Shown here: positions 1-11,800 of the stretch, in pieces | How positions within the stretch are numbered: position 1 is the stretch's first letter | Layout: every line of letters starts with the position of its first letter | Source: Fomitopsis serialis | Lineage: Eukaryota > Basidiomycota > Agaricomycetes > Polyporales > Fomitopsidaceae | Direction of reading: 5' to 3' | Length of the DNA: 64,000 nt | NCBI RefSeq assembly: GCF_022376445.1 | Contig: NW_025954963.1 | Location: 1,302,001 to 1,366,000 of the forward strand | Position numbers and translations under genes: made by a program | Notes under the pieces: model-generated | The model's input: the letters and a program-made list of their open reading frames with translations, nothing else | Told to the model about the DNA's origin: nothing | Database searches by the model: none

Positions 1-618
1 ATTGACAGGAGACGATGAACGACAGTGGTGCAGAAGAGCGGTGCGCGCCGCCTTCTTGAAGGTTGGAGCGCTTAGTCATCGTCTGTCGCGCGCGTTTGCA
101 AGTGACTATCGTTCTGAAATTAGCTGTAACGTGCCGCGGTCGTTATGAAGGTCATCGATGATGTGGTCCCACACTTCTTGAGGAAGTAGCGAGAGGCCGC
201 CATTAACTGAAACAGGACAGACAAATAAGCTTCACATAGAATTGGCAACCCTGAAATGTATGGATCTCTGGTACCTACCGTGAGGGTCCAGGGACGTCGT
301 GCGATGTGCCATTCGGATCCGGAACATGAAGCATGAGTAGCTTCCTGGATGTACTGTCAACCAATTCCATGCAACTGCTAAACAACGAGCTCGGGATAGT
401 TTGAGATAGAGGAGGTAGCGTACCTTGGTGAGCCCACCGCAACTGCAGGTCGAGTCGACGTCGGAGCAGAGGCCAACTTTGGACGTCAGTGGGTACGGTA
501 GAACGCCTAGTATCACGTGGAAGCGCTCGCGTACAGACGAGTGCACGGCCTCAGGTGAAGTCATCAACATACCCTCACATACCCCGCCCTCTATTCTCAC
601 CCAACCATCTCCTAAAAC
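1..618. other. Upstream region of the SYLF gene, no gene seen
   Basis: Reading frames here are short, overlap each other on both strands and show no recognisable domain. The stretch just before the ATG at 619 presumably holds the promoter and 5' UTR of the SYLF gene. The first 230 bases could be the edge of a neighbouring gene cut by the window, but I cannot support one. Confidence 0.4.
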
Positions 619-1620
619 ATGTTCGACAGAATCAAGCAGGGCGCACAGAAGGCGGGCAGACAAGCCACTCTACTCGCACAGCAGGGCTCTAGCAAGATCG
701 CTAGCGAGTCCGCGCAGTTCGTGCACGGCTTCAGTCTCCCCGGAGAGGCAGACAAGGCAGCCAAGACCCTTGCTAGTTTCCTTGGTGCGTAGAGTACATT
801 CTAATACGTATCGGACATTACTCATGTCCGTGAAGCCAACCCAGAACATCCCGAGTCCGCACTCAACTCTATCCCCAAGGCCGTACTGCAGCGTGCGCGA
901 GGTGAGTAGACCTGTTCCTCCCATCGGCACCATGTCCCATACGACTTCACCCCGCAGGTCTGGCCGTATTCTCCGTCATCAAGGCAGGCTTCGTGTTCTC
1001 CGGCAAGGCTGGCTCTGGCCTCGTAATTGCGCGCCTCCCTGATGGCTCCTGGTCGGCGCCCTCCTGCATCGCCACCGGAGGCGTTGGTTGGGGCCTCCAG
1101 ATCGGTGCCGACCTGACCGAGTTCGTCATCGTGCTGAACAGCGAGGACGCCGTCCGCGCGTTCTCGATCGGCGGCAACGTCACGATCGGGGGCAATGTTA
1201 GTGCCTCTGCGGGACCCATAGGCACCGGCGCGTCCGTCCAGGCAACGCTCGCGCACCCGGCCCCGATGTTCTCGTACTCCAAGTCCAAGGGTGCGTCGTC
1301 CTTCTGAGCATGTGTGAATAATCAGGCTGAACAAGAGTGTGCGCTCAGGATTGTTTGCTGGCCTATCGCTGGAAGGCACTGCATTGATCGAGCGCAAGGA
1401 TGCGAACCGCGAGTTCTACGGTTCGCCAGTCTCCGCGTCCGACATCTTGAGCGGGCGTGTGCCTCCGCCTGAGGTCGCATCAAAGCTGTACGAAGTCATT
1501 GAAGCGGCTGAGGGTGTCGACGAGAGCGGCCTTCCCGAGAACGCGTACGTCCCCACCGCAACAGGTGACCACATGAACGTCCGGGAAGGCGGAACTGTCT
1601 TCGATGCTGAAGGGCATTAA
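619..1620 (+). CDS. SYLF-domain lipid-binding protein (Ysc84/SH3YL1 type)
   Basis: Proteins of this family bind phosphoinositides at the plasma membrane and work with cortical actin in endocytosis. That role is family knowledge. Exon 1 (619-784) starts MFDRIKQGAQKAGRQA and ends before a gtgcgt donor. Exon 2 reads NPEHPESALNSIPKAVLQRA. Exon 3 begins GLAVFSVIKAGFVFSGKAG and carries the glycine-rich SYLF core with GGVGWGLQIGADLTEFVIVL. The last exon contains LFAGLSLEGTALIERKDAN. All four exons join in phase, and the end is EGGTVFDAEGH followed by a stop. The product is about 270 residues and consists almost only of the SYLF domain. There is no C-terminal SH3 domain, unlike yeast Ysc84. Basidiomycete genomes commonly carry such SH3-less forms. 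Confidence 0.88.
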
Positions 1621-1900
1621 GCACACGACCGATGTTGATGGAAAGGTTATGTACTGATACGACGTTCATCATGTGTTGGTTACTTTGTTTTACGATGTCC
1701 GAGTTCACTGCTGTATTGTAGGTGGCGTCTCGATGCTTAATGTTACGGTTTTTTCCTTCCACATCTTTCAATATCCTCCATAGCCAAAGAATCCATTACG
1801 CGAATACCAGGATGTATATCTACGACATGTAACGACAAGCCATCTAGATGAATGTCCGTGCTACAACAAACCCAACTGAGTGAGCACAAAATATAGGCTT

Positions 1901-4105
1901 CTAGAAGAACTGGTCCCAGAACCCCGTCGTCCCGTTATTGGGCGCCGCAAAGCTCTCGATCCCGAGCAGCTTGATCATGAGGTTGTAGATGTTGACGTTC
2001 TCGAACTCGTCCATGACGTAGGTGTCGTCGGCCGTCGAGTGCCAGCCCTTGTTTGGCCGCGAGAGGAAGCGCGGCAGGACGCGAGCTTGCTGGCGGTCGT
2101 GTTCGACCGCCTTCACCACTGCGGAAAAGGGCCCGTGCGCAACGAACATGGCGTGCATCGAAACCTCGTCGTTGTCATATCCGTGGTTCTAATCCAAAAT
2201 TAGCAGGCAGTTCATTACCGTGCATCAGGTTTGTGATGACGCACCCCTTTGCTCATACCCGAGCCGTTCTCGACGTGGTTCGTAAGCGCGTAACCCATCT
2301 CCGGGACGATGTAGATCGGCGCGATGCGGTAGTTGTTCGCGAAGTGCCACCGCTCTGGCATGGTATCGTGCGTGTACACGTGGAACTTGCCGCCGCTCGC
2401 TTCCGATGCGTTGAGGAGGATGCGGAGGTACTTGTCGGTGTCTGTCTCGGGCTTGAAGCGCAGACCCATGGATGGCCAGCCTGTATGCAATGTAAGATCA
2501 GACCAAATCATGCTCCAGTAACGGAAGCTCTTACCGTCCTCGTGATCTATCAGTTCAAAGCCGTCGCCTAAGATGTCGTCGACGTAGAGCCACTCCGGAT
2601 TGCTCGTGTCAGTCATGCCGTGGTCGCTCACAAAGACGACGTCAAAGATATCTGTAAGGTTGCGGGCCTCGAGAGCATCATGCAGGTCTCGCGCGAAAAC
2701 ATCTACCTCATGAAGCACTTTCTTTGGCAATCGTCAGCGCGCAGAAGGCGGTACGTCGTTGACGATAGATGACTGACATTGACGAGCTCAGACGCAGGCC
2801 CGGCAAGGTGGCCGGCTTGGTCAAGAGAAGGTTCATACGCTGGAAGCACAATTGTCAGCGGATTCCTTGACAGGTTTGCAAGACGTACCCGTGATGAGCT
2901 GTGGTCGGTCCTTCAGCGGCATATCTATCCAAGCAGTGATCTGGTCAAGCTTCTCCTTCAAAGGAACCTTATCCTGAATGTTTGAATTAGTGATGCAGTC
3001 AGATAGTATAGTGGTTACGATATACCTACCTTCCAAGGCACGAAGTAATTAGGAGAGAAGCCTGACATTGTCGTAGGCGGTCCAGGCCTAGAGCAGAAGG
3101 TGAGCAGACGTTGACCATTCGATCTCGTTGACGGACCACATCAGATTACCGGTGACAATCCCTGCTCGCTGTGCGGTCTCCCACATCTGAAATTGCATGG
3201 AACCGTAAGTGGACTACATCTTGGCAGTAGTCGTAAGACGCACCGGCTCTCCTAGCCACCAATTAGATGCCCGTGATGCCGCCGCACTGTTATAATGGAA
3301 TTCCTGACCAGTCGCGGGGTCCCAGAAGTTCTAGGGAGTATGGGACGTAAGATTGACTAGGCAGTAGCGCTTGATGGACCTACGTTGGCGACAATGCCAT
3401 GCGACTCCACGTACAATCCTGTCCTGCGGAAGGTTAATGGAACATTCTACATGTTCGAACAAACCTACATTAATGCCCAATGATTCCTGGTAGTGAACCG
3501 ACATGACTTTCTTCCCTCTGGCAGAGGATACGGTGTTACTCACGGGAATGTAAGAGTCTAGTACCGCGACTGTGATTAATGACATTGCTTATACTGCGAG
3601 TTGATAACGGCGTACAGGAAATACGGGCTTCATCGACTTCGCCCGCAATCCCTTCTTGCTAATGGCTAGCAGGTGTGGTGTCAAGCCCCGGTCGAGGTAA
3701 TCCGCCCTGTTGTTTCGTAAGCATGGCACAGGGACAGCACTTCACCCCGAGTACATGCCTCAGTCCGTCAATAGATACAATGAGTGCGCTCTTCTTGAAG
3801 TAGTGCGTGCCATTGCTCCGGAGAAGTGTGTGGTCGAAGTCCGGCTTAGGCTTTGGGCGAGGTCTGAACGCGTGTAGCAGAGGCCTCCCGAAGAGCGCTC
3901 CCAGGAGAATAACGATAAGTCCAATGCCAATGCCTACGATGAGCTTGCGGGACGACGTAGGTCGAGTATACACAACATCGCCATCTTCGTACGTCCTCTC
4001 ATCGTTGGCGAGAAGGCCTGTGCGTTCCTCGTCGGCACTGGTGCCCAGCTCTTGCTGCAGCGAGCGACGGGGAGACACAACCTCCGCGGTCCCTTTCTTC
4101 GACAT
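1901..4105 (-). CDS. Ectonucleotide pyrophosphatase/phosphodiesterase (type I), membrane-anchored
   Basis: This is a member of the alkaline-phosphatase superfamily that hydrolyses phosphodiester or pyrophosphate bonds of nucleotides outside the cell or in the vacuole. The start is MSKKGTAEVV at 4105. A cytosolic tail is followed by one membrane segment near residues 55-75 (LIVGIGIGLIVILLGALFG) and then a lumenal catalytic domain, giving a type II topology. Motifs in order are ALIVSIDGLR (metal ligand), YLDRGLTPHLLAISKKGLRA, the nucleophile motif TLTFPNHW, TGLYVESHGIVAN, VVFVSDHGMTDTS, NHGYDNDEVSMHAMFVAHGP and the C-terminus TTGFWDQFF. About ten introns are needed. Three consecutive tiny exons (3544-3557, 3469-3486, 3384-3423) encode the nucleophile motif and join in phase. 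I see no frame break. It resembles yeast Npp1/Npp2. Confidence 0.88.
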
Positions 4106-4475
4106 ACCAGTTTGCGTGCAACTGACCAAAGAAGCGCGGAGAACGTCGTCAGTGGTTCGCACAGAAAGCGAGTACTGCAGTGCTGTACACACGAGGTGTG
4201 AGGGGGGTCCTGGACGCCGTGGGCGGTCAAGCCACCTAACGCTTGTCGGCTCTTATGGTCTGCAACGGAGACTACAAGCCACCGTAGCTCGCTGAATCTG
4301 GCAGCGACTGTGCGGTATCGTGGCTTACCTAAGCAAACCAGTGATCCTGTTTCACACAGATCTCTCCCAGATTCTCGGGTCCGGGCAGTTGTCTCTGTGC
4401 CGCTCAACCGTTCGCCGTATCTCATTCAGAACATGGCGCAAAAAGGAGCAGAGAACGTGCCCAATGTAACTCAGT
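4106..4475. other. Spacer between the phosphodiesterase start and the tRNA
   Basis: It probably contains the minus-strand promoter and 5' UTR of the phosphodiesterase. Open frames here extend that coding region upstream without further conservation. I see no additional gene. Confidence 0.4.
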
Positions 4476-4590
4476 AGCCCACCGCGAGGGTCGAACTCGC
4501 AGCCTTCAGATCGCACCGCCTAAGGAAGCTGAGGAAACTATCCGTATGGGGATAAGAGTCTGACGCTCTATCCGATTGAGCTAGGCGGGC
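4476..4590 (-). tRNA. tRNA-Lys (anticodon CUU) with 41-nt intron
   Basis: On the minus strand the acceptor arm GCCCGCC pairs with the 3' GGTGGGC, with one G-T pair. The D arm is GCTC/GAGC, the anticodon stem TCAGA/TCTGA and the T arm GCGAG-TTCGACC-CTCGC. The anticodon CTT lies at 4554-4556 on the plus strand, so the tRNA reads lysine AAG codons. A 41-nt intron (4512-4552) interrupts the anticodon loop after position 37, the canonical site for tRNA introns, so tRNA endonuclease and ligase must process the transcript. The mature length is 74 nt and CCA is not encoded. All four stems pair, so the gene looks functional. Confidence 0.95.
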
Positions 4591-4874
4591 CATGCACGTG
4601 CTCCCGCCTTGCCCGATATGGCCTTTGGCCGCCTTCTCGCGCTATCCCGGATCCGTACGCGTCTCAATCTTGGGTTTGTCCACGCCGCTGGGGGCGCGTC
4701 CTCCTGCCTGCCTTCTCCGTTCCATTCGACTTCCATACAACTGCTGTTATTTTAGCAGTGCTTCATCACGTTACGACTGTGCCATCATAGTCACCGTTCC
4801 AGGAGGTGAGCGACACCCGACTATAGATTCATTGGACAAAATGTGGTGAGTTACTCGTCCGCGAACCTTACACA

Positions 4875-5557
4875 TTACACCTCCGCAATCGTCGTACCTT
4901 TTTCTCGCAGAATCATCTTTATTTCTGCTCCATATCCGCGGGCGAAACCCTGACAAGCTTGGAAATATACGTAAGTTCCTCCGGGGCGTCTACCCGCGTT
5001 GATTCGGTCATTCATGGTGAGTACAAAGTGTCCACCCCAACAATATCCGACGTAGCCTATCTTGGCATCTGACTGCGTCTCGCGCACAAGTGCTTGGAGT
5101 GTCCCCCGGTCCTCGTCTAACTTACTATGAGCTCTTGCTATGCCACAAGAGGAACAGAGCGAAGACGAAAACCGAGACCGGTTTGGAACTGGAGTGACAA
5201 AAATTCGTTACAAGGGCCGATCTACGAGTATCGGTGGACAATGATTACTTAGTACATTGGATTCCCTTAATCGTTATGCAATCTGTGAGTTGCAGCCTTT
5301 CTCTTCAAGTCCGCATGTTATGAGGCTAAACACTACCGAAGATTTCGCCGCGTACTTGTTGACGACGATGAGTCGCGATTCGTCGTACTTCCACCCCAAG
5401 ATGCCGATCCCGTAAAGGATGATACGGCCCGACGTTCTGTCGCCAGTTGCGCTAATACGATCACTGTCAGGCTGGTATGCGTGATCTCTTCCAAGGCCGG
5501 AATACCCGGCGGGTGGGAGTACTCCGATACGCAGTCTGCGCAGTTCATCGTAGCCAT
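4875..5557 (-). pseudogene. Dienelactone hydrolase family remnant
   Basis: Dienelactone hydrolases are alpha/beta-hydrolases that open lactone rings in aromatic-compound breakdown. The 3' part (4875-5087) shows KIGYVGYCWGGHFVL, which holds the family's nucleophile cysteine in a G-x-C-x-G-G turn, and then YFQACQGFARGYG where the catalytic-histidine region should be. The upstream piece begins MATMNCADCVSEYSHPPG, like family N-termini. In another frame it gives GRIILYGIGILGWKYDESRL, so the frame is broken near 5440-5460. The middle of the enzyme, including the catalytic aspartate region, cannot be found between 5088 and 5332, and the locus is too short for the usual 240-270 residues. I read it as a decayed copy. 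Unrecognised introns could explain part of the loss, but not the missing core. Confidence 0.55.
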
Positions 5558-6292
5558 GAACCGATGTCAGGGGAAGGACTATCCCACCTCCGGAGGGTCA
5601 AGGGCGTGTGATGAAACACGTCAATCTGTCCTTATATGACTGGGCTCGGTCGCTCCATCAGTGGATTCAGCCTGCTTCTTTATTGCCTGATCAGTATCCT
5701 CTGCGCGAGTAGCAAGGGGACGCACAATAAATTCTCTTCATGCTTGCCATATGCATGTGGAGAATCTTGGTATGAGACTACTGAAGCCTTGACGTACCAG
5801 TACCGAGGGGATACTGATAAAGGAGCGGGGAAGGTGAGCTTCGAAAATCTTGAGTGTCATCAACGCATGATTTTCAGGCAATAAGTACATGTACTCACTG
5901 CTCGCACCAAGATCATAATATTAGGCAGTTGGTAGGCAGTGTTGCAATTCACGGTGCGTGACATCGCCCGTGCTGCGTATGGCTTCGCGAACGATCATTT
6001 GATCAACTCAAAAGCGTTTTCATGGACCCACGACATGGCGAGCGCCTCCGGCCTGTACTTGTCGCTCACTCACCGGTGCGTAAATCAACTGGCTCGTCTC
6101 CTGATCAAATAGTGTGACTGTATTGTACACAGACTGATACTCGCCCGTGCCATGTGCCTCTGTCGGCATCGTCAGAGCGATTGCACTGTGTCTGTCATTA
6201 GATCATACTAAGCGAGCAGCACACGGGAACGTTGTATATATACACTGTGAGTTGCGACTTTCCCCCGTCGTCCGAGTTGAAATCCCACTAAG
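5558..6292. other. Spacer upstream of the P450 gene
   Basis: No conserved reading frame is visible. The right end holds the P450 promoter, including a TATA-like run. Confidence 0.4.
6234..6242 (+). promoter_or_regulatory. TATA-like box of the P450 gene
   Basis: A TATATATA run lies about 50 bases before the P450 start codon at 6293. The spacing is short but plausible for a fungal core promoter. It is assigned by position only. Confidence 0.35.
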
Positions 6293-8837
6293 ATGCTGTC
6301 GCTCACGCCAGGACTGCGCCTACTTCTCCGGTTCCTATCAAGTCTGATAATCCCAACGGTTTTCATCTACGGTGCTGCCCGTCTCGCTGAACATGGCATC
6401 ATCTACGATGTCCCGACTTGGGTTCTCGCATTTGCTTGGATCGCGTATTTGCCATTGACGATGGCAGTGCGCTCAGTCATCACATGGGTGCAAGAAGAAC
6501 GCGACATTCGCCGCCTCGGTGCAGTCCCCATTCCAGCGATCAAGGGCCGACTACCAGGGAACATGGATGTTGTGGCAAGACTGAAGACCAGGACGACGCG
6601 TACATGTGTAAATAAAGATTGCCCGGTCACATGTGGCATCATGGACTCACAGGTCTTCTTAGATGAACGGATTGAATCGCTGCAGCAAGAACATGGCATC
6701 ATATTCAATACGAGGCTCATGGCACAGAACAGGGTGTGTGACCGTCCCACTCCACGTTGGAGATGACCGAGCTATTGACTCTGATGCGGACGTAGATCTT
6801 CACCGCTGACCCGAATCACATCAAGAGCATTCTGGCGACAGACTTCAATATTTGGGAGAAAGGCGCGTGCACCACATAGAGAGCAAGTCTTCACATCCGA
6901 GTCGCTGATACTGCTTTAACAGGACATAAGTTCAGAGCAGATATGGCCTCCGTGCTTGGATCTGGCGTCGTCGATGGTGTTTGGAAGTCAGTAGCTCTCA
7001 TATACGCACTGGTCGTCGAGTAACTCACTGTCCCTTGTACGCAGGTTCCACCGCTCCATGACCCGACCATTCTTTGCCCGAGACCGCATCACCGATTTCG
7101 AGATCTTCGCTCGCCACGCAGACGAAGCGATTGCTGTGATACGTGCAAGGCAGGGCAACCCGATCGACTTCCAGGATGTCTTGCAACGCTTTACTCTCGA
7201 CTCTTCTACGGAGTTTCTGCTGGGCAAATGCGTCAACTCTCTCCACGCCCTGCTACCCGCGTCGTATGGGAAAATAGAGATAGCTTCTCTCACAGCGGAG
7301 GCTTTTGGGCCGGCTTTGAACAGAGTGCAGGAACGCCTCTCGTTCGGAGGGAGATGGCGGCATGGCCGCTGTTTGAGATACTCGAGGACAAGACGACGTG
7401 AGCGTGAACCTCGACTATACATATAATAGACACTGAGTGGCCTTATAGGAAAGACATGCAGATCATCGGCGAGTTCCTTAGCCCATTATTCAGGCTGCGC
7501 TGGACAGAAAGAAGCGCAACAAAATGACCGACGGAGACATAGAAGGAAAGACTAACACCACCCATCACGTTCTCTTGGATCAGTTGCTAGACGTGTCGGA
7601 TGGTAAGATGGTTGTCCAGAGTGTACATCTTGATGTGTCTCATGTCTGTCCTCCAGACCCTAAGCTCATCGCGGATGAGGTTCTGAACATCCTCATAGCA
7701 GGCCGTGACACTGTGCGTCGTCAATCTGACACTGTTCTTCATAAGCTGACCCTCAATGGCCCATAGACATCTACAACACTTACATTCCTCGTCTACCTCC
7801 TTTCAGTGCATCCTCACGTGCTAGTTCGCCTGCGGGAGGAGATTCTCTCTCGCGTCGGTCCCTCTCGCTATCCGGACTTCGAGGATATGCGTGAAATGAA
7901 ATACACCCGTGCTGTTATTAACGGTGCGTGCGCCCCGCGTCCAAGCATTGCACATCTGACCCCGTGCATCACTCAGAGACGATGCGCCTCTTCCCTGCCG
8001 TCCCTGTGAACATCAGGTATGTGCCAGTGACGTCGAACGGTTGTTTTGTGCGCATGCTGAAGACAAAATTAAATAGGTCGAATGTACGAGCAACTACCCT
8101 ACCTTCCAATGTGCCTGGAGGCAAACCGTACTATGTTCCTGCGAACAGCGAGTGCGTCTTTTACTCTCTCGATATTTACGATCTAAAGGCTGGTACTTAC
8201 CCCAAAATGTAGGGTCGCCTACTTCGTGGTGGCGATGCAGAGGAGCAAGGACGTATGGGGTCCCGACGCTGATGAGGTACCCCTCATTGTCGCTATTTAC
8301 AACGAACTGCCACACTGAGAGCCGCCTTTAGTTCGATCCTAGTCGGTTCCTGGATGAACGGCTCCAGAAGTATGTGCTGTCCAACCCATTCAACTTCGTC
8401 CCCTTCAATGCCGGTAAGCCTTCGACTTCGCACAATCTCTGTCTACATCCTCACGTGACTCGCGGCGGCATACCTTAGGACCGCGCATATGCCTAGGGCA
8501 GCAGGTGAGGCCCTTATTTTCTCAACCAGTCGCACGTTACTGACAAGCGGACGCATATCTCGTAGTTTGCATGACGTTCTTTTGGTCCGCTTCTTGCAAG
8601 TCTTCGACCGAATGGAGCTCGCACTCGACGCCCAGCCCGCTGAGGCAAAGCCCCCGGTCAAGTGGGCAAGCGGTAGTGGGAAGGCAATCGAGAAACTCAT
8701 TCCGAAGAGCGCTCTGACACTATACGTAAAGGTGAGGTTTTCCGCGACTTGGCGTGAAAAGGTCTTTAGCCGCTTAGCCAATCGCTTTGTAGGGCGGCTT
8801 GTGGATGAGGTTTGAAGAAGCTACGGCCGAAGCATGA
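6293..8837 (+). CDS. Cytochrome P450, CYP63-like, with several apparent frame breaks
   Basis: This is a heme monooxygenase anchored in the ER by its N-terminus. CYP63 members of white-rot fungi oxidise alkanes, fatty acids and aromatic xenobiotics (family knowledge). The start [15 protein letters not shown] is followed by two membrane-like stretches. Then come [15 protein letters not shown] (C helix), [20 protein letters not shown], the I-helix region [28 protein letters not shown] carrying the ExxR motif, FNFVPFNAG and GPRICLGQQ with the heme-ligand cysteine (about 8478-8505), and the end [14 protein letters not shown]. Splice sites gtgcgt and gtgagg fit. Frame is lost near 6575-6600, 7340-7360, 7482 (EFLS against [11 protein letters not shown]) and 8568. 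Either the gene is decaying or the consensus has indel errors. All catalytic motifs are still present. Confidence 0.75.
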
Positions 8838-11800
8838 AGATCCCATATTCGGTTTGTATGTATAATCAATCAAGTATTTCCTGTCACTCCCACTGTATGT
8901 ACACATCGGTCTCTGAGGTTATCCCCCTCAGGACGGTGATTTGCCTCGATTCTCGAGAAGATCGACGATGTCTTCGGGGCGGTGAAGAAGCAAATCGTAC
9001 ATCCACTGTGCATTCTGTTGGCGGCGTTAAACCGGCGTTCGGGCGCACCTCAAGACTTCGTCACTACGATGAAGCACGACTCGCAGAATTCCGGCATCAG
9101 TCAAGCTCCAACGTGCATCGCGATGTGTTCTGCGCCACGATGCTATTGAACACTTGAAGCAGCCTGATCACGGCACTGCCAAGGGATGACAAACCCATTT
9201 ACTACACAGTACTCCACACAGCTCCCGTCAAGAAAGAAGACGCGCCCAACGTCTATCTACGCATCTACCGCGACCGCAGAGCTCGCAAGCGGCATGCGAT
9301 AGACATTCCGGCCGCAGGCCGCCAAAGACAAAGACCTGTATCGCCTGTTGCCACCTGCATAGCAACGATAGACGCATCGAACAGAACGTCGAACAGTCTT
9401 GTCTGCTCGGCAGGCGCCTCGTGCCAGTGTCCGCTTGCTGCGCGAGAGTTATGGGCTGCGCGGGGATCCGTCTGCCGGTGCGCAGGGACCATCCGCGGAT
9501 GCGGTGGTCTGTCCGGCAGCGAATACGAAATTCGGATGGTCGATTGCCAGACCCTGGAGGGACAATTCAGTCTCAGCGTGGCTGCGCATGAGCAATAGAG
9601 AAACGAACCAGTCTGGTCGCACTTGAACGGACATGACCCGACAGCTGCAGTAGAGGCTCCGACTCGCGCATGAATCGTAGGTCGTGTACCTCGAGCTGTC
9701 GCGCGAGTGATCAGTCGGTCGGCGAGATTGTGATTATGTCACTTACATCTCCTCGAATGGTGCCTACTAGTATTGCATGTTGGTGTATAACATTGAGATG
9801 AGTGATGGAGTTCGGCGAGCGCCGAAATCTGTGATTGAGGATTGTGTCGGATCCTTCTGCGACAAGCGCGAGTCGAAGCGGGTGACGAATCCACTCCGGG
9901 TCCCTGCGTACACCAGGTTCTGTAGTAACAGCCATCGAAGCGATACACATCGGCGTACAGCCTTTTGGATAGACAAGGAGAACACTGACATTATCTAAGG
10001 ATACCGACAGCACGTCGCTGCCTGTAGGGAGGACTTGTAGGCTGTCCCAGTTTCTAGGTCAGGCACCAGCACGCATCCACCTCCGGCACCTTACGTTGTC
10101 ACTGTGAGCTTGACTCGAATCAGGCGCATTGGATAAGCATACCCAACGCAAGTGTTCGATCTTGCAAGACAGCTGTTGCCACGTCGTGACAGACGACATC
10201 GGCAGACTCAGGATTGACCATCGTCTGGAGTCATGGTTCAGTCACCTCGCCGTGGAACTCAGAAACGACACCTACTCGACAGGTTGGATTTCACGGATAA
10301 ATATCTTGCAAGGCCAACCAAACGACGCGGCACTTTACACCGATAGTCAGAGTATTCAGATCGGCATTCCTCATTTGGTACTCACACGCGTCGCGTGCCC
10401 CAAGAGCATATCGCGGAAACCTAATGAACGTGGGTCCTGGAGCTGACGCAGAAGGCAGTTGAGAACCAAAGACCTACCGATGAGCAATATTGAGCTCTGT
10501 CTTGCATTTGATAACGCGATCGGATTGTCGTCGCTAAGTGAGTACAGCCACCCTCTGCTATCGCCCAACATCACAAAGCAGCTTCCAAAGTCACCGGCAG
10601 TCTTGTCCTGTATAGATTCGGTTTAGACTCGGAATTACAATGTGAGCATGTCCTACCTCTGCGCAGACAGAAGTGATCTTCTCCCCCATGCTGACGGCGG
10701 ATACGCTGCTCCGCCGCATGTGAGTGACAAACTCGAAGCAGAATACCACTGAAATGAACGACGATCCTTGGTAAGCTTTCATTTCTTTGCATAGCGTGAG
10801 ACCTACTGCACAGCCCTCTGTCTATGGAAGTGCTCCCGCAGGAAGTCCGTAGCTTCTCGAGCGCAGAGAACGTAGGAGTTCCGCCTTCGACGCGTCTTCG
10901 CTTTCGGGAAGGTTCGTCCCCTGATTCTTCTACAGAGATTGAGTGCCTATAAAATCCGGAATGCTGAGACGGGTTGCAGCAACGTGTCCTATAGGTGGTT
11001 TCGGCTTCATAGCTAATGGGAAGTATCGCTTCTTGTCCTCATCCCAATAGAGTCCAGGCAGTTCTTTCGGCATCTCTTGGGGTGAGGTAAATCAGGGAAC
11101 TAGGTAGAAGAAATTTCCAGAGACGTTTGCAGCTGAATTGCGCGGGTTTGCGTGAGCAGAGAATTACGTTCGAGAAAGTTGAGTCGCGCCACTCGGCGTT
11201 GATTCCATAATGGGAAACTACACCGCCATGCGGCTCTCAGATCTCAGATTTCAACTGGCACAAAGTTCCGCGGGTTGATGAGCCAATGTCGAGCGCTGTA
11301 TGTTCAGCGCCAGGCCTGGTGCTACTCGGGTCCAGGTCCTGGGCGGATATTTCGTCCTGGCGCATCCCTGGCGCTCAGGTCGCGCGGAAACTCTGTGTGT
11401 CGGAGCGCGCAACGTGCTTTGCACCCTGAAATGAACGGCCAAAACGCCGTGTCATATGCACACTGGTAGATGGATTGCGATATGACAGGAACATGCACCG
11501 CAAACTCGAAGCTTGAAGGTTCCCGAGACAGAGTCGAGGCTCGCCAAATCTCTTACAATTTCGAACGGAACACCGCAGGCCTGCGCAGTTCCTGTGAGAT
11601 CCCTCTAATAGAACTCTCGCCCTTGCCAAAAGGCTCTCAGACTCATTCTCATGAAACGAAAGATTGTACAGCCTGGTACAAGATAGACTACATACGTACG
11701 ATACAACACAAGGGAGAGGACATCGAGGAGCTACGGCGAGGTCGGGTAAGCGGATTCCTGTTGCTATTCCTTCCCTGATATGTACCTGCTACTAGTCGAC

